A stretch of DNA of 63,302 bases from an uncultured Clostridia bacterium. GTDB lineage: Bacteria > Bacillota > Clostridia > Oscillospirales > Oscillospiraceae. This document shows positions 40,220 through 46,944 of the stretch, piece after piece; position 1 is the first letter of the stretch; every line of letters begins with the position of its first letter. Below the pieces are notes generated by a model. It ran no database searches, was not told where the DNA came from, and saw nothing but the letters and a program-made list of their open reading frames with translations. The stretch is from positions 1-63,302 of the forward strand of contig CANSAE010000007.1 of assembly GCA_947644595.1 (NCBI GenBank). The letters run 5' to 3'. The position numbers were made by a program, and so were the translations under genes.

Positions 40220-41056
40220 TTACTTTGTACTTCCGGGGACGAACAGCTCTTTCAGAAAAGCCGTCTGCTCCGGCGCTCGGTCTGGATGGTTGGGGTAGGT
40301 TTCCCGAAGCAGCATGGAATGGCTGCTCGTCAGGTCGTTCAGGGACACGTCCACATGGAGCCACTGGCCGTCCGCGTAGACCATGTTCCAGGTGTGGTTG
40401 TCGGTGCTGATGGTAAAACAGGGGATGTCAGCCGCCCCGCACAGGAACTTGAACGCTCTGGCGTAGGAGCCACAGGCCGCTTGAAGCTCCCCGCTGTGCT
40501 GGGCAAAGGTGCGGGTCACACCCGCCGTCTTGCCCTTCTTGTAGGCCAGCAGGGTACACAGGTAGTCGTTCAGGTACTCCACTTTCTCGCTGTCTGTGTC
40601 CATCTGTTCAACCTCCGCGATGACAGGCTGGATGAAATCAAGGGGCGCTTGGTAGTTCTCCGGCATGGCGGCGGACACGGCGAAGTAGTCCAGGTATTGC
40701 CAGTAGTCCACGAAATTTTCCGGGACATGATGCTCATACCGTACAACGCCCTCCATCCGCCCCAGCAGGTTCTTCACGGCGCTGTATTCGCTGTCGTCCA
40801 CCATCGTGTAGGCGGGGGCGGTATCGCTGGTGCCGTCCACCAGCGTCTGACGGATGGCGTTGTAGAGCGCCCGGTCATAGGTGGCGGTGAACACGTCCGG
40901 GTTGGCCTCCTGGGAGAAGTCCTCCCGGCTCCATTGGGCGGCGCTGATGGTGTAGGGTTCCGGCTGGGCTTCTGCGGCGTGGGCCGGAACGCTCAAACCG
41001 GCGATAAGGGCGGCGCAGGCGATCCCGGCAAACAAGCGGTTCAGACTGTTTTTCAT
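40220..41056 (-). CDS. Secreted transglutaminase-like protein
   Basis: A 278-aa protein with a signal peptide (ending VPAHAAEA). The C-terminal half is a transglutaminase-like (papain-fold) domain. The catalytic triad can be read as Cys in LQAACGSYARAFKFLC, His in DNHTWNMVY and Asp in LHVDVSLND. Such secreted enzymes act as cysteine peptidases or as cross-linkers of surface proteins. It lies between the sortase and the adhesin, with its own promoter in front, and might trim or cross-link the adhesin. That role is inferred from position. Confidence 0.85.
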   Translation of the reverse strand: MKNSLNRLFAGIACAALIAGLSVPAHAAEAQPEPYTISAAQWSREDFSQEANPDVFTATYDRALYNAIRQTLVDGTSDTAPAYTMVDDSEYSAVKNLLGRMEGVVRYEHHVPENFVDYWQYLDYFAVSAAMPENYQAPLDFIQPVIAEVEQMDTDSEKVEYLNDYLCTLLAYKKGKTAGVTRTFAQHSGELQAACGSYARAFKFLCGAADIPCFTISTDNHTWNMVYADGQWLHVDVSLNDLTSSHSMLLRETYPNHPDRAPEQTAFLKELFVPGSTK

Positions 41057-41102
41057 TATGAATGACCTCCTAAGTGATATGTTGGGGGGCTTTGCTGTCC
41101 CA

Positions 41103-41139
41103 ACAGTACCACAAAGGGGAAAAACAGTCTAAGGTGCGA
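41103..41139 (-). promoter_or_regulatory. Promoter with variant TCGCAC motif for the transglutaminase-adhesin pair
   Basis: On the minus strand TTAGAC (41127-41132), 18 bp, TACTGT (41103-41108). The motif reads TCGCACCTTAG (41129-41139), 9 of 11 matching the other three promoters and in the same position over the -35. Confidence 0.6.
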
Positions 41140-41155
41140 ATTTCTTTTCAGCAGG

Positions 41156-41977
41156 TCAGACCTCCACAGCCCGGACAGCCCAGCGGTAGGCCCGCTGGTT
41201 GCGGACACAGGTAAACAGGGTGACGCAGTTCTCGGCGGTGGGGGCCAGCAGGGAGTTGTCCGTATCGCTGATCTTGTTCACGCTGGTGACGGCGTAGGTG
41301 CGGGTGCCCAGCCGGGTGGTCAGGGTGATGGTGTCGCCCACGTTCAGGTTGTGGATTTCCCCAAAATAGCAGTTGGCCCCACGGTTGTGACCGGCGATGG
41401 CGCAGTTTCCGTCCCAAATGCTGGTGTCCTCAAAATGGCCCGCGCCTTTTGCGAGGGTCTTATCATCGGTGCCCTGGTAGACCTTCACATTTACGTTCAG
41501 GCTGGGGATTTTTAGGACAGCCAGATAGCCGCCGCTGTAATAGAGATCGGAAGTGACCTCGGTATAGCCGGTGGAGGGGGTGGGGGTCGCTGTACCCCCG
41601 GTGGAGGTGCCGCCGGACACGATGCCGCTGGGGATGGTGTTGAAGTCGGGCGGGGCGACGGTGATGCCGGTATTGCCGTTGATGATGGCACCCTCGCCCA
41701 GCATATAACCGGGGGCCAGATTGGGGGTCAGGGGGGTGCCGGTGTTCAGGGTGTAGGCGCTGGGAGAGCCAAAACCGGGCGGGATCAGGGCTGCGTTCTT
41801 GCTCACGTCCACGTTGGGCAGCTCGCCCCGGTCAGCCGTCACCACCGGCTCGATGGAGGTGGACTTGCCGTACTCCGGGTCACCGGGGCCGTCGATGTTG
41901 TAGTCCAGGGCGCTGGCGGGCACCGTCAGGGCCAGGGTCAGGCACAGAACAGAAAACAGAGTGGTCAGTTTCTTCAT
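41156..41977 (-). CDS. Sortase with signal peptide and long linker
   Basis: A 273-aa protein. It has a signal peptide (ending VPASALDY), about 110 residues rich in Pro, Gly and Thr, then the sortase domain. Catalytic residues are visible: His in CAIAGHNRGANCYF, Cys in VTLFTCVRNQRAYRW and the following Arg. The TLFTC context resembles class D or class B-like enzymes. It should cleave the LPTTG motif of the adhesin encoded downstream. It is unusual in lacking an obvious membrane anchor after signal cleavage, unless the signal remains uncleaved. Confidence 0.88.
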   Translation of the reverse strand: MKKLTTLFSVLCLTLALTVPASALDYNIDGPGDPEYGKSTSIEPVVTADRGELPNVDVSKNAALIPPGFGSPSAYTLNTGTPLTPNLAPGYMLGEGAIINGNTGITVAPPDFNTIPSGIVSGGTSTGGTATPTPSTGYTEVTSDLYYSGGYLAVLKIPSLNVNVKVYQGTDDKTLAKGAGHFEDTSIWDGNCAIAGHNRGANCYFGEIHNLNVGDTITLTTRLGTRTYAVTSVNKISDTDNSLLAPTAENCVTLFTCVRNQRAYRWAVRAVEV

Positions 41978-41983
41978 GGCACG

Positions 41984-42922
41984 TTACCTCCTGCGTTTGA
42001 TGAAGTAGAACGCTCCGCCGCCCAGCAGCACCACCACGACAACGGCCACCACGGGCAGGACGCTGTTCTTCTCGCCGGTGGGGGCGTCAGTGGGGTCGGT
42101 GGGGTCAACGGGAGCGGTGGGGTCGGCGGGGTCGGTCAGGCTGGGGTCAGTAGTGTCGCCGGGTTCCTCCGTGGGGGTGGGTTCCAGGGCCGTGCCCTCG
42201 AAGATCGCCACATAGCGGATTTTGTTCAGGTTGATACGGCTCACGGTGCCCGCATAATCGGCGGTGACGGTGTAGCCTTTCACATAGGAGCTGGTGGCGG
42301 AGCCGGAGTAGGAAGCCACGGCGGTAAAATGGCCGTCGCCCTCGGTCTGCCAGTTGACGGTCTGGAGGGTCAGGGAGTGGCCGTTGTCGCTGATGGACTT
42401 GGGAATATACTGTGTGTCCTGGTCTGCAAGACCGGGATAGGTGCGGGTGGCGGTGATGCTCTTGGTGGCGCTGCCATACCCGGCCACCTCTACTTTCACG
42501 GTGTCCAGCTTCAGGGCCAGCGTCCCGGCAAGGCCGTCCTCGGTGACAAACTCCTTTGTCTGCGGCAGGAGGGCAAGCACAGCGCCCATGTCCTTACTCT
42601 GGCTGGGCACGGACACGGTTTCCGTGTGCTGACGGCTCTCGTTGGCGGGAAGCTCCTGTTTCAGCAGGTCGGTGAGGGTGTAGTGATAGCCCTCCTGCTC
42701 GAAGTCGGAACGGGGGATGCCAGCGGGGTCATCCTCCGGCCCCAGGTCGTACATCTTCCTGATCTCGCCGCCGTCCTCGCTCCGGGTGACGGCGGTGGGA
42801 TAGCAGGGGGACGGCTGGGCGGGTTCAGGCGGGTCGGCGGCAAAGGCGGCGGTGGTCATGGTCATGGCAAGGGCCAGGACACACAACAACCGAGCCGCGT
42901 GGGTGATGGTTTTCCGCTTCAT
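41984..42922 (-). CDS. Membrane-anchored surface protein of the adhesin cassette
   Basis: A 312-aa protein from ATG 42922 (GGAGGT nine bases upstream). It has a signal peptide (ending TAAFAADPP), about 200 residues of extracellular domain, an Asp/Pro/Thr spacer (ADPTAPVDPTDPTDAPTG) and a C-terminal membrane segment with the tail KRRR. No sortase motif precedes the membrane part. It could be a wall-spanning partner for the anchor-less adhesin or a separate adhesin. It begins a new transcription unit after a strong terminator, followed by the sortase six bases on. Confidence 0.65.
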   Translation of the reverse strand: MKRKTITHAARLLCVLALAMTMTTAAFAADPPEPAQPSPCYPTAVTRSEDGGEIRKMYDLGPEDDPAGIPRSDFEQEGYHYTLTDLLKQELPANESRQHTETVSVPSQSKDMGAVLALLPQTKEFVTEDGLAGTLALKLDTVKVEVAGYGSATKSITATRTYPGLADQDTQYIPKSISDNGHSLTLQTVNWQTEGDGHFTAVASYSGSATSSYVKGYTVTADYAGTVSRINLNKIRYVAIFEGTALEPTPTEEPGDTTDPSLTDPADPTAPVDPTDPTDAPTGEKNSVLPVVAVVVVVLLGGGAFYFIKRRR

Positions 42923-42957
42923 AGATAGATTACCTCCATATTTTTGATTTTGGGCGT

Positions 42958-42983
42958 AAAAAAAGCCCGTGGCACTCCACGGG
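42958..42983 (-). terminator. Rho-independent terminator after parB
   Basis: On the minus strand CCCGTGG pairs with CCACGGG (42966-42972 and 42977-42983) around AGTG, followed by C and seven T residues. It separates the par operon from the surface cassette. The 195 bp between it and parB hold no gene. Confidence 0.88.
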
Positions 42984-43177
42984 GTCAAACGCTGCCCGGT
43001 GTTTGATGGTTCGTGCGCTGGTGCGTTTCCTTTCAAGGTTTTTACCGGCTGAAAAAAGGATAGGCAGGTCTTTCTTTTCAGCAGGTACAGCAGGTTTGGA
43101 GGGGGAGAGTGTGAGAGGGGGAGGGCGTGGAAAGTGCCAGGGCCGCAAAAGGGCATACTGCCCCCCAGGTGTAACGT

Positions 43178-44146
43178 TCATCGTTCCATCGCCCTTTCCC
43201 GCCTGCGGTACATCTCCAAAGCCTTCACGATGGTGTCCTCGATCTTCTGTGCGGGCGTCCCCGCAGGGAAAAACTTGTCGATGCGGTTCCGGGGTATCTT
43301 GAATTGCTCCACCTGATTGGGCTTTTCCTCCTGCATGATGGACATAATGGCTTTGTAAGTCAGCGTACCCTTTTCCGATAAGTCCCGTATTCTGATAGCC
43401 TGATCGTGAGAGGGGGTACAGTCCTCACTTTCCATAATCTCCAACAAGGTAGTCTGCTCGTCCTTTGACAGATAAGACAGCTCCACGGCGGGGCGTAGGG
43501 CCATTTGCAGCTTATCTTTTTCTTTCAGCACAGAATTATCCACCATATCCAGCAGTTCAGGTGTGAGGTTGGTCAGGCGAATATAGCGTTGGATTTGGGT
43601 GTTGCTGTCAGGAGAATTGTCCGCCAGTAACTCTCTTGAGGTCTTTCCTAACTTCTGTCCCGGTGGGACAGAAGTTAAATCTGTGCGCTCTCCTTGCTGC
43701 CGTCGCATGGCATCCAGTTTCATTTTATAAGCAAATGCCTTTTCTGACGGTAAGACCTGCTCCCGCTGGAGGTTGCTGTCCACCATGATAATGATGGCTT
43801 CATCATCGGTCAGTTCCCGGACGATACATGGCACCGTGGGCAGTTCCGCCAGCTCCGCCGCCCGCTTGCGTCGGTGGCCGGACACCATTTGATAACTGCC
43901 GTCCGGCATGGGGCGTACCAGCACGGGAGAGAGGACACCCCGCTCTTTTACGCTCTCTACCAACTGTTCCATTTCCTCGTCCATCCGCACCTTAAACGGA
44001 TGGTCGGGAAAGTCGCTGATTTCGGCGGCGGGCAGGTCGATCACATAGCTGCGCTGGGCGTTGTCCCGTTCTGCCTGGGTAGAGAACAGGTCGTTATAAG
44101 CCTCGTTCAGCCCCAGGTCGATTGCGGTTCCTTTGCTCAAGGGCAC
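43178..44146 (-). CDS. parB: ParB/RepB/Spo0J-type partition protein
   Basis: A 322-aa DNA-binding protein. The CTP/DNA-entry motif is SGHRRKRAAELA near residue 90, preceded by HPFKVRMDEEMEQLVESVKE. A helix-turn-helix region follows (SREL, SNTQIQRYIRLTNLTPELL). The start overlaps parA by 53 bases in another frame. ParB loads at parS sites and with ParA segregates DNA; on ICEs the pair also promotes retention of the excised circle. No classical parS sequence was recognised in the window. Confidence 0.92.
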   Translation of the reverse strand: MPLSKGTAIDLGLNEAYNDLFSTQAERDNAQRSYVIDLPAAEISDFPDHPFKVRMDEEMEQLVESVKERGVLSPVLVRPMPDGSYQMVSGHRRKRAAELAELPTVPCIVRELTDDEAIIIMVDSNLQREQVLPSEKAFAYKMKLDAMRRQQGERTDLTSVPPGQKLGKTSRELLADNSPDSNTQIQRYIRLTNLTPELLDMVDNSVLKEKDKLQMALRPAVELSYLSKDEQTTLLEIMESEDCTPSHDQAIRIRDLSEKGTLTYKAIMSIMQEEKPNQVEQFKIPRNRIDKFFPAGTPAQKIEDTIVKALEMYRRRERAMER

Positions 44147-44921
44147 TCACCTCCTCCACCAGCGCGGTATATGCCGCCGCTACTTTCCCCTTGCCGTCGT
44201 GGGCAAAGATGCTCTTGCCCTCCACGCTGCACTCCGCCGCCCGGACAGAAAAAGGTATCTCCGTGTTCAACACCCGGAGATTGCTCCCGGTCTGCCGCAG
44301 GGCGGCGATAATGCTTTTTGCGTTGTTGGTACGGTTGTCCACCATCGTCAGCAGGATGCCGTCGATCTTCAGCTCCGGGTTGATTTGCCGCCGCACTTTG
44401 GCGACTGATCCCATCAGCAGCTTCAAGCCCTTGGTGGACAGGTAATTGGCCTGACAGGGAATAAGAACGCTGTCCGCCGCTGCCAGGGCGTTGATGGTCA
44501 GCATACCCAGCGAGGGCATACAGTCAATGAGAACGTAGTCGTAATTCCGCTTGACCGCCCCCAGGTAGCTCCGCAGCACAAATTCCCGGCTCATGGTGTT
44601 CACAAGGCTCACCTCAAAGCTGGACAGACCGATGTTGGACGGCACAAGGTCAACACCCTCAATATCCTTCAAGATGCCCTTGTCCAGCGGCGAGAGGTTG
44701 CCGTTGTCCACAACGACTTGCATCAGGTCGGAGATGGTCGTGTCCAACTCGTCCGGGTTCTTCACACCCAGGCTCACCGTAAGACTTCCCTGGGGGTCTG
44801 TGTCCACCAGCAGCACCTTTTTCCCTTGCTGTGCCAGCCCCACGCCCAAATTGACCGCAGTAGTGGTCTTGCCGACGCCGCCTTTCTGGTTGGTGACGGC
44901 AATCACTTTGCACTTGTTCAT
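44094..44921 (-). CDS. parA: ParA/Soj-type ATPase
   Basis: A 275-aa P-loop ATPase from ATG 44921 (GGAGG nine bases upstream). The deviant Walker A is KGGVGKTTTAVNLG near residue 12, Walker A-prime VLIDCMPSLG near residue 120, and VDTDPQGS near residue 40. It is chromosomal ParA-like in length. It heads the operon with parB, and its leader carries the TACAT-flanked hairpin. Together with the ParM-ParR pair at 14 kb, the element encodes two unrelated segregation systems. Confidence 0.94.
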   Translation of the reverse strand: MNKCKVIAVTNQKGGVGKTTTAVNLGVGLAQQGKKVLLVDTDPQGSLTVSLGVKNPDELDTTISDLMQVVVDNGNLSPLDKGILKDIEGVDLVPSNIGLSSFEVSLVNTMSREFVLRSYLGAVKRNYDYVLIDCMPSLGMLTINALAAADSVLIPCQANYLSTKGLKLLMGSVAKVRRQINPELKIDGILLTMVDNRTNNAKSIIAALRQTGSNLRVLNTEIPFSVRAAECSVEGKSIFAHDGKGKVAAAYTALVEEVSALEQRNRNRPGAERGL

Positions 44922-44952
44922 GGGTTTCCGCCTCCTTTCTTTGGATATAGTC

Positions 44953-45006
44953 ATAGCCGCCTGTGGCAAAACAGACGGCTATGTAAAGTGGGCCAGCGGC
45001 CCACTT
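44953..45006 (-). promoter_or_regulatory. Double hairpin leader between the 126-aa gene and parA
   Basis: Hairpin one (44986-44994 with 44998-45006; AAGTGGGCC with GGCCCACTT) follows the stop of the 126-aa gene. Hairpin two (44953-44963 with 44972-44982, one G-U) comes after TACAT and precedes the parA ribosome site. The second is of the same type as those at 16137, 33319 and 45422. Confidence 0.6.
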
Positions 45007-45013
45007 GGGGGGC

Positions 45014-45394
45014 CTACTGCCCCTCGTCCATGAGAAGCGACAGCACATCCTCCATGCCAGCGTCAAAGATGAAGTCCTCGCTCTCCGCCAGAAACTCCTC
45101 CATGAACATCTGCGCCAGGGCGGGGTACTGCTGGCAGTCGGTGAAGTTCTCCGACGGCGCGATCTCCACCAGGGCGTAGACGCCCTCCAGCACCTTCATG
45201 GCCCCGGTGCAGTCGCCGTGGCTCACCAGGAGCCGCAGGGCCTTCTCCGTGGCCCGCACCATGTCCAGCTCACCCACCTCCAGGAAGGCGCTCCACAGAG
45301 CCTCCATACTCTGCTGGGCGGTGCTGCGAACCTCGTCGGCCAGCTTCTCAATGCGGGCCTCACTGTCCTGCGCCTCGTTCTTCTTCCACTTCAT
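45014..45394 (-). CDS. Terminal ICE protein (126 aa), function unknown
   Basis: A 126-aa acidic helical protein (MKWKKNEAQDSEARIEKLAD, then MEALWSAFLEVGELDMVRATEK). ATG 45394 has AGGAGG seven bases upstream. It is the last gene before the host ribosomal operon, and its leader holds a promoter, a terminator-type hairpin and a second TACAT-flanked hairpin, so it is tightly controlled. It is read just ahead of parA-parB and may be part of that control circuit. No domain recognised. Confidence 0.68.
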   Translation of the reverse strand: MKWKKNEAQDSEARIEKLADEVRSTAQQSMEALWSAFLEVGELDMVRATEKALRLLVSHGDCTGAMKVLEGVYALVEIAPSENFTDCQQYPALAQMFMEEFLAESEDFIFDAGMEDVLSLLMDEGQ

Positions 45395-45421
45395 GACTTG
45401 TCCTCCTACTGTAAAATTCAC

Positions 45422-45451
45422 AGCCGTCAGCGGGATTTAGACGGCTATGTA
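45422..45451 (-). promoter_or_regulatory. TACAT-flanked leader hairpin before the 126-aa gene
   Basis: AGCCGTC (45422-45428) pairs with GACGGCT (45440-45446); TACAT lies directly before the stem on the minus strand (45447-45451). It ends 27 bases before the start codon. Confidence 0.6.
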
Positions 45452-45491
45452 GGGTCGGGGCAGGGGGGTAATTACGTCTGCCAACCGGGAC

Positions 45492-45534
45492 AAAAAAAGA
45501 GCGCCGTTTCATTCAGGGAATGATTCGGCGCTCT
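45492..45534 (-). terminator. Attenuator-type terminator in the terminal ICE leader
   Basis: On the minus strand AGAGCGCCG (45526-45534) pairs with CGGCGCTCT (45498-45506), followed by a run of seven T residues (45492-45498). It begins about 20 bases after the promoter -10 box, so it would stop transcripts before the 126-aa gene unless antiterminated. Its sequence resembles the rplM leader hairpin 1.27 kb away. Confidence 0.78.
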
Positions 45535-45553
45535 ATGTATGGCTGAAATATAA

Positions 45554-45583
45554 ACAGTATTCAGTTATGACAAAGCAAGTCAA
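45554..45583 (-). promoter_or_regulatory. Promoter of the terminal ICE operon
   Basis: On the minus strand TTGACT (45578-45583), 18 bp, TACTGT (45554-45559). It is the rightmost ICE-directed promoter visible and reads into the attenuator hairpin. Confidence 0.68.
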
Positions 45584-45670
45584 ATTAGGAGAAAAATACA
45601 GATTGATTTTTCGGCATCGGGGGCCTTTAGAGAGGGTGATAGCCGCCCATGACGGCCTGCCCTAAGACCA

Positions 45671-45817
45671 GGCCCAAATCGACTTCTTTCGCTCTGTCAG
45701 TTAGCCCATTTTTTAACCCAAAAGGGCCGGTTAGCCCATATTTAACCCCAAAAAACAGGGTCAAATCGGGTCAAATCAGGCCAAATTTGGGCAAAGGCTA
45801 TCAAAGGTTTTCAAAAG
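45671..45817. repeat. Phased repeat array at the ICE/host border
   Basis: Gene-free DNA containing two near-identical direct repeats (45700-45723 and 45730-45755, each GTTAGCCCAT then T/A-rich then AACCC and an A-run), then six CAAA tracts exactly 10 bp apart (C at 45762, 45772, 45782, 45792, 45802 and 45812). GGGTYAAA occurs twice on the minus strand (45712-45719, 45742-45749) and twice on the plus strand (45758-45765, 45768-45775). This looks like recombinase arm sites, iterons or an intrinsic bend. Confidence 0.65.
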
Positions 45818-45855
45818 AAAAAACCCCGGAAAATCGAATTTTCCGGGGTTTTTGA
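45818..45855. terminator. Bidirectional terminator after rpsI
   Basis: A 15-bp perfect stem (45820-45834 with 45838-45852) has a CGA loop, with A-runs on the left and T-runs on the right, so it can serve both strands. It ends the rplM-rpsI transcript. Confidence 0.9.
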
Positions 45856-45873
45856 GCGTTTTCGGATATAAAA

Positions 45874-46287
45874 TCAACGCTTGGAGAACTGAGGCGCGCG
45901 GCGGGCGGCCTTGAGGCCGTACTTCTTACGCTCTTTCATTCTCGGGTCGCGGGTCAGGTAGCCGGCGGCCTTCAGGGCAGGGCGGTAGGACTCATCCACC
46001 TGCAGCAATGCACGGGCGATGCCGTGGCGCACAGCGCCGGCCTGGCCGGACACACCGCCGCCGGAGACAGTGCATTCCACATCGAATCTGCCGTCGATAC
46101 CCAGCAGGGTCAAAGGCTGGCGGACGATGACCTTCAAGGTCTCCAAGCCGAAATAGTCGTTGATATCGCGGCCGTTGATGGTGATCTTGCCTTCACCGTT
46201 GGCAAAGAGATGGACTCTGGCCACGGAGGATTTTCTCCGGCCGGTGCCGTAGGTATACGGCTTCTTGCTCTGATAAATTGTTGCCAT
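45874..46287 (-). CDS. rpsI: 30S ribosomal protein S9
   Basis: A 137-aa protein with the S9 signatures [36 protein letters not shown] and the invariant C-terminal tail ending FSKR, whose last residues reach the P-site tRNA in the ribosome. It follows rplM by 14 bases in the universal order. Start ATG 46287 has GGAGG upstream. The 3' end of rpsI is only about 290 bp from the last ICE promoter, and ICEs are known to insert near ribosomal protein genes, but no att repeat can be tested here. Confidence 0.98.
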   Translation of the reverse strand: MATIYQSKKPYTYGTGRRKSSVARVHLFANGEGKITINGRDINDYFGLETLKVIVRQPLTLLGIDGRFDVECTVSGGGVSGQAGAVRHGIARALLQVDESYRPALKAAGYLTRDPRMKERKKYGLKAARRAPQFSKR

Positions 46288-46301
46288 GCTCTTTTACCTC
46301 C

Positions 46302-46730
46302 TTAAAACTCCACCACGACGGGCTTCTGCGCCGCGTGGGGATGCTCGGTGCCTCGGAAAACTCTCAGACGGGTCAGCTGGCTGTAGCTCAGCTTGTTCTT
46401 CTGGAGCATGCCCTTGACAGCCACGGTCATAGCCAACTCAGGCCTTTCCTTCATCAGGGTCTTGTACTGGGTCTCATGAAGACCGCCGACCCAACCGGAG
46501 TGGCGGCGATAGTACTTCTGCTCCAGCTTCTTGCCGGTGAGAACTGCCTTTTCCGCGTTGATAATGATGACGTAGTCACCGCAGTCAACATTGGGGGTGT
46601 AGGTCACTTTGTTTTTGCCCCGCAGAATGTCTGCGGCAGCAACAGCGGTTTTGCCCAGGGGCTTGTCCGCTGCGTCCAGGACGTACCATTTCCGTTCAAC
46701 GGTCGCCTTGGTTGCCAGAGTTGTGGACAT
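46302..46730 (-). CDS. rplM: 50S ribosomal protein L13
   Basis: A 142-aa protein starting at ATG 46730 (MSTTLATKATVERKWYVLDA), GGAGG seven bases upstream. The L13 core is visible in GDYVIIINAEKAVLTGKKLEQK and YYRRHSGWVGGL. It is the first gene of the rplM-rpsI operon, driven by a consensus promoter, and is preceded by a leader hairpin with a U-tract that probably serves autoregulation. Confidence 0.98.
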   Translation of the reverse strand: MSTTLATKATVERKWYVLDAADKPLGKTAVAAADILRGKNKVTYTPNVDCGDYVIIINAEKAVLTGKKLEQKYYRRHSGWVGGLHETQYKTLMKERPELAMTVAVKGMLQKNKLSYSQLTRLRVFRGTEHPHAAQKPVVVEF

Positions 46731-46765
46731 AACGATGCCTCCATATAAATAATAAAAATTTTGAC

Positions 46766-46807
46766 AAAAAACAGCGCTGCGCCTATAATAAGGAATCATT
46801 CAGCGCC
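46766..46807 (-). ncRNA. rplM (L13) leader hairpin with U-tract
   Basis: On the minus strand GGCGCTG (46801-46807) pairs with CAGCGCT region (46773-46779), followed by six T residues (46766-46771). It starts about 6 bases after the promoter -10 box and ends 36 bases before rplM. L13 leaders of Firmicutes are known cis-regulatory elements thought to respond to L13; I cannot confirm the family match without a covariance search. Confidence 0.62.
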
Positions 46808-46812
46808 CTACA

Positions 46813-46841
46813 TTTATATCATAAGGGATGCGAACTGTCAA
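46813..46841 (-). promoter_or_regulatory. Promoter of rplM-rpsI
   Basis: On the minus strand TTGACA (46836-46841), 17 bp, TATAAA (46813-46818), a near-perfect housekeeping promoter as expected for ribosomal proteins. Confidence 0.88.
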
Positions 46842-46944
46842 TTGATTTTTTGCGGAATGATACAAAAACTTTTGAAATCTTTGTTTTTCTTAAAAATGCT
46901 CGTAAAATCTAAAATTCAATTTTAATTTTTTGAAAGGACCGTTC

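Larger units (their letters stand above)
1..45600 (-). mobile_element. Tn1549/CTn-type integrative conjugative element, right part; left end outside window
   Basis: Nearly all genes from the window start to about 45.4 kb read leftward and match, in kind and order, the backbone of Tn1549-like and C. difficile CTn elements: ParA/ParB, giant helicase-methylase, MobC, MOBP-type relaxase, PcfB, VirD4, Maff2, VirB6, PrgI, VirB4, CD1108-type peptidase. The host ribosomal operon begins at 45.87 kb. The exact right junction is not visible; it lies between the last ICE promoter (about 45.58 kb) and the rpsI terminator (45.82 kb), with 45.6 kb given as an approximation. No integrase or excisionase gene is present, so those must lie left of the window. 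No drug-resistance cargo was seen. Confidence 0.88.

Noticed and set aside
45671..45817. CRISPR-like array at the ICE border
   Set aside because: The repeats are only 10 bp apart with no spacers, and no cas genes are near.
45649..45855. 68-codon plus-strand open frame next to rpsI
   Set aside because: It runs through the phased repeats and the rpsI terminator and has no ribosome site, so it is probably non-coding.
45874..45900. 3' end of rpsI as the ICE attachment core
   Set aside because: Attractive because ICEs use such sites, but the other end is outside the window and no duplicated segment of the rpsI end was found within it.
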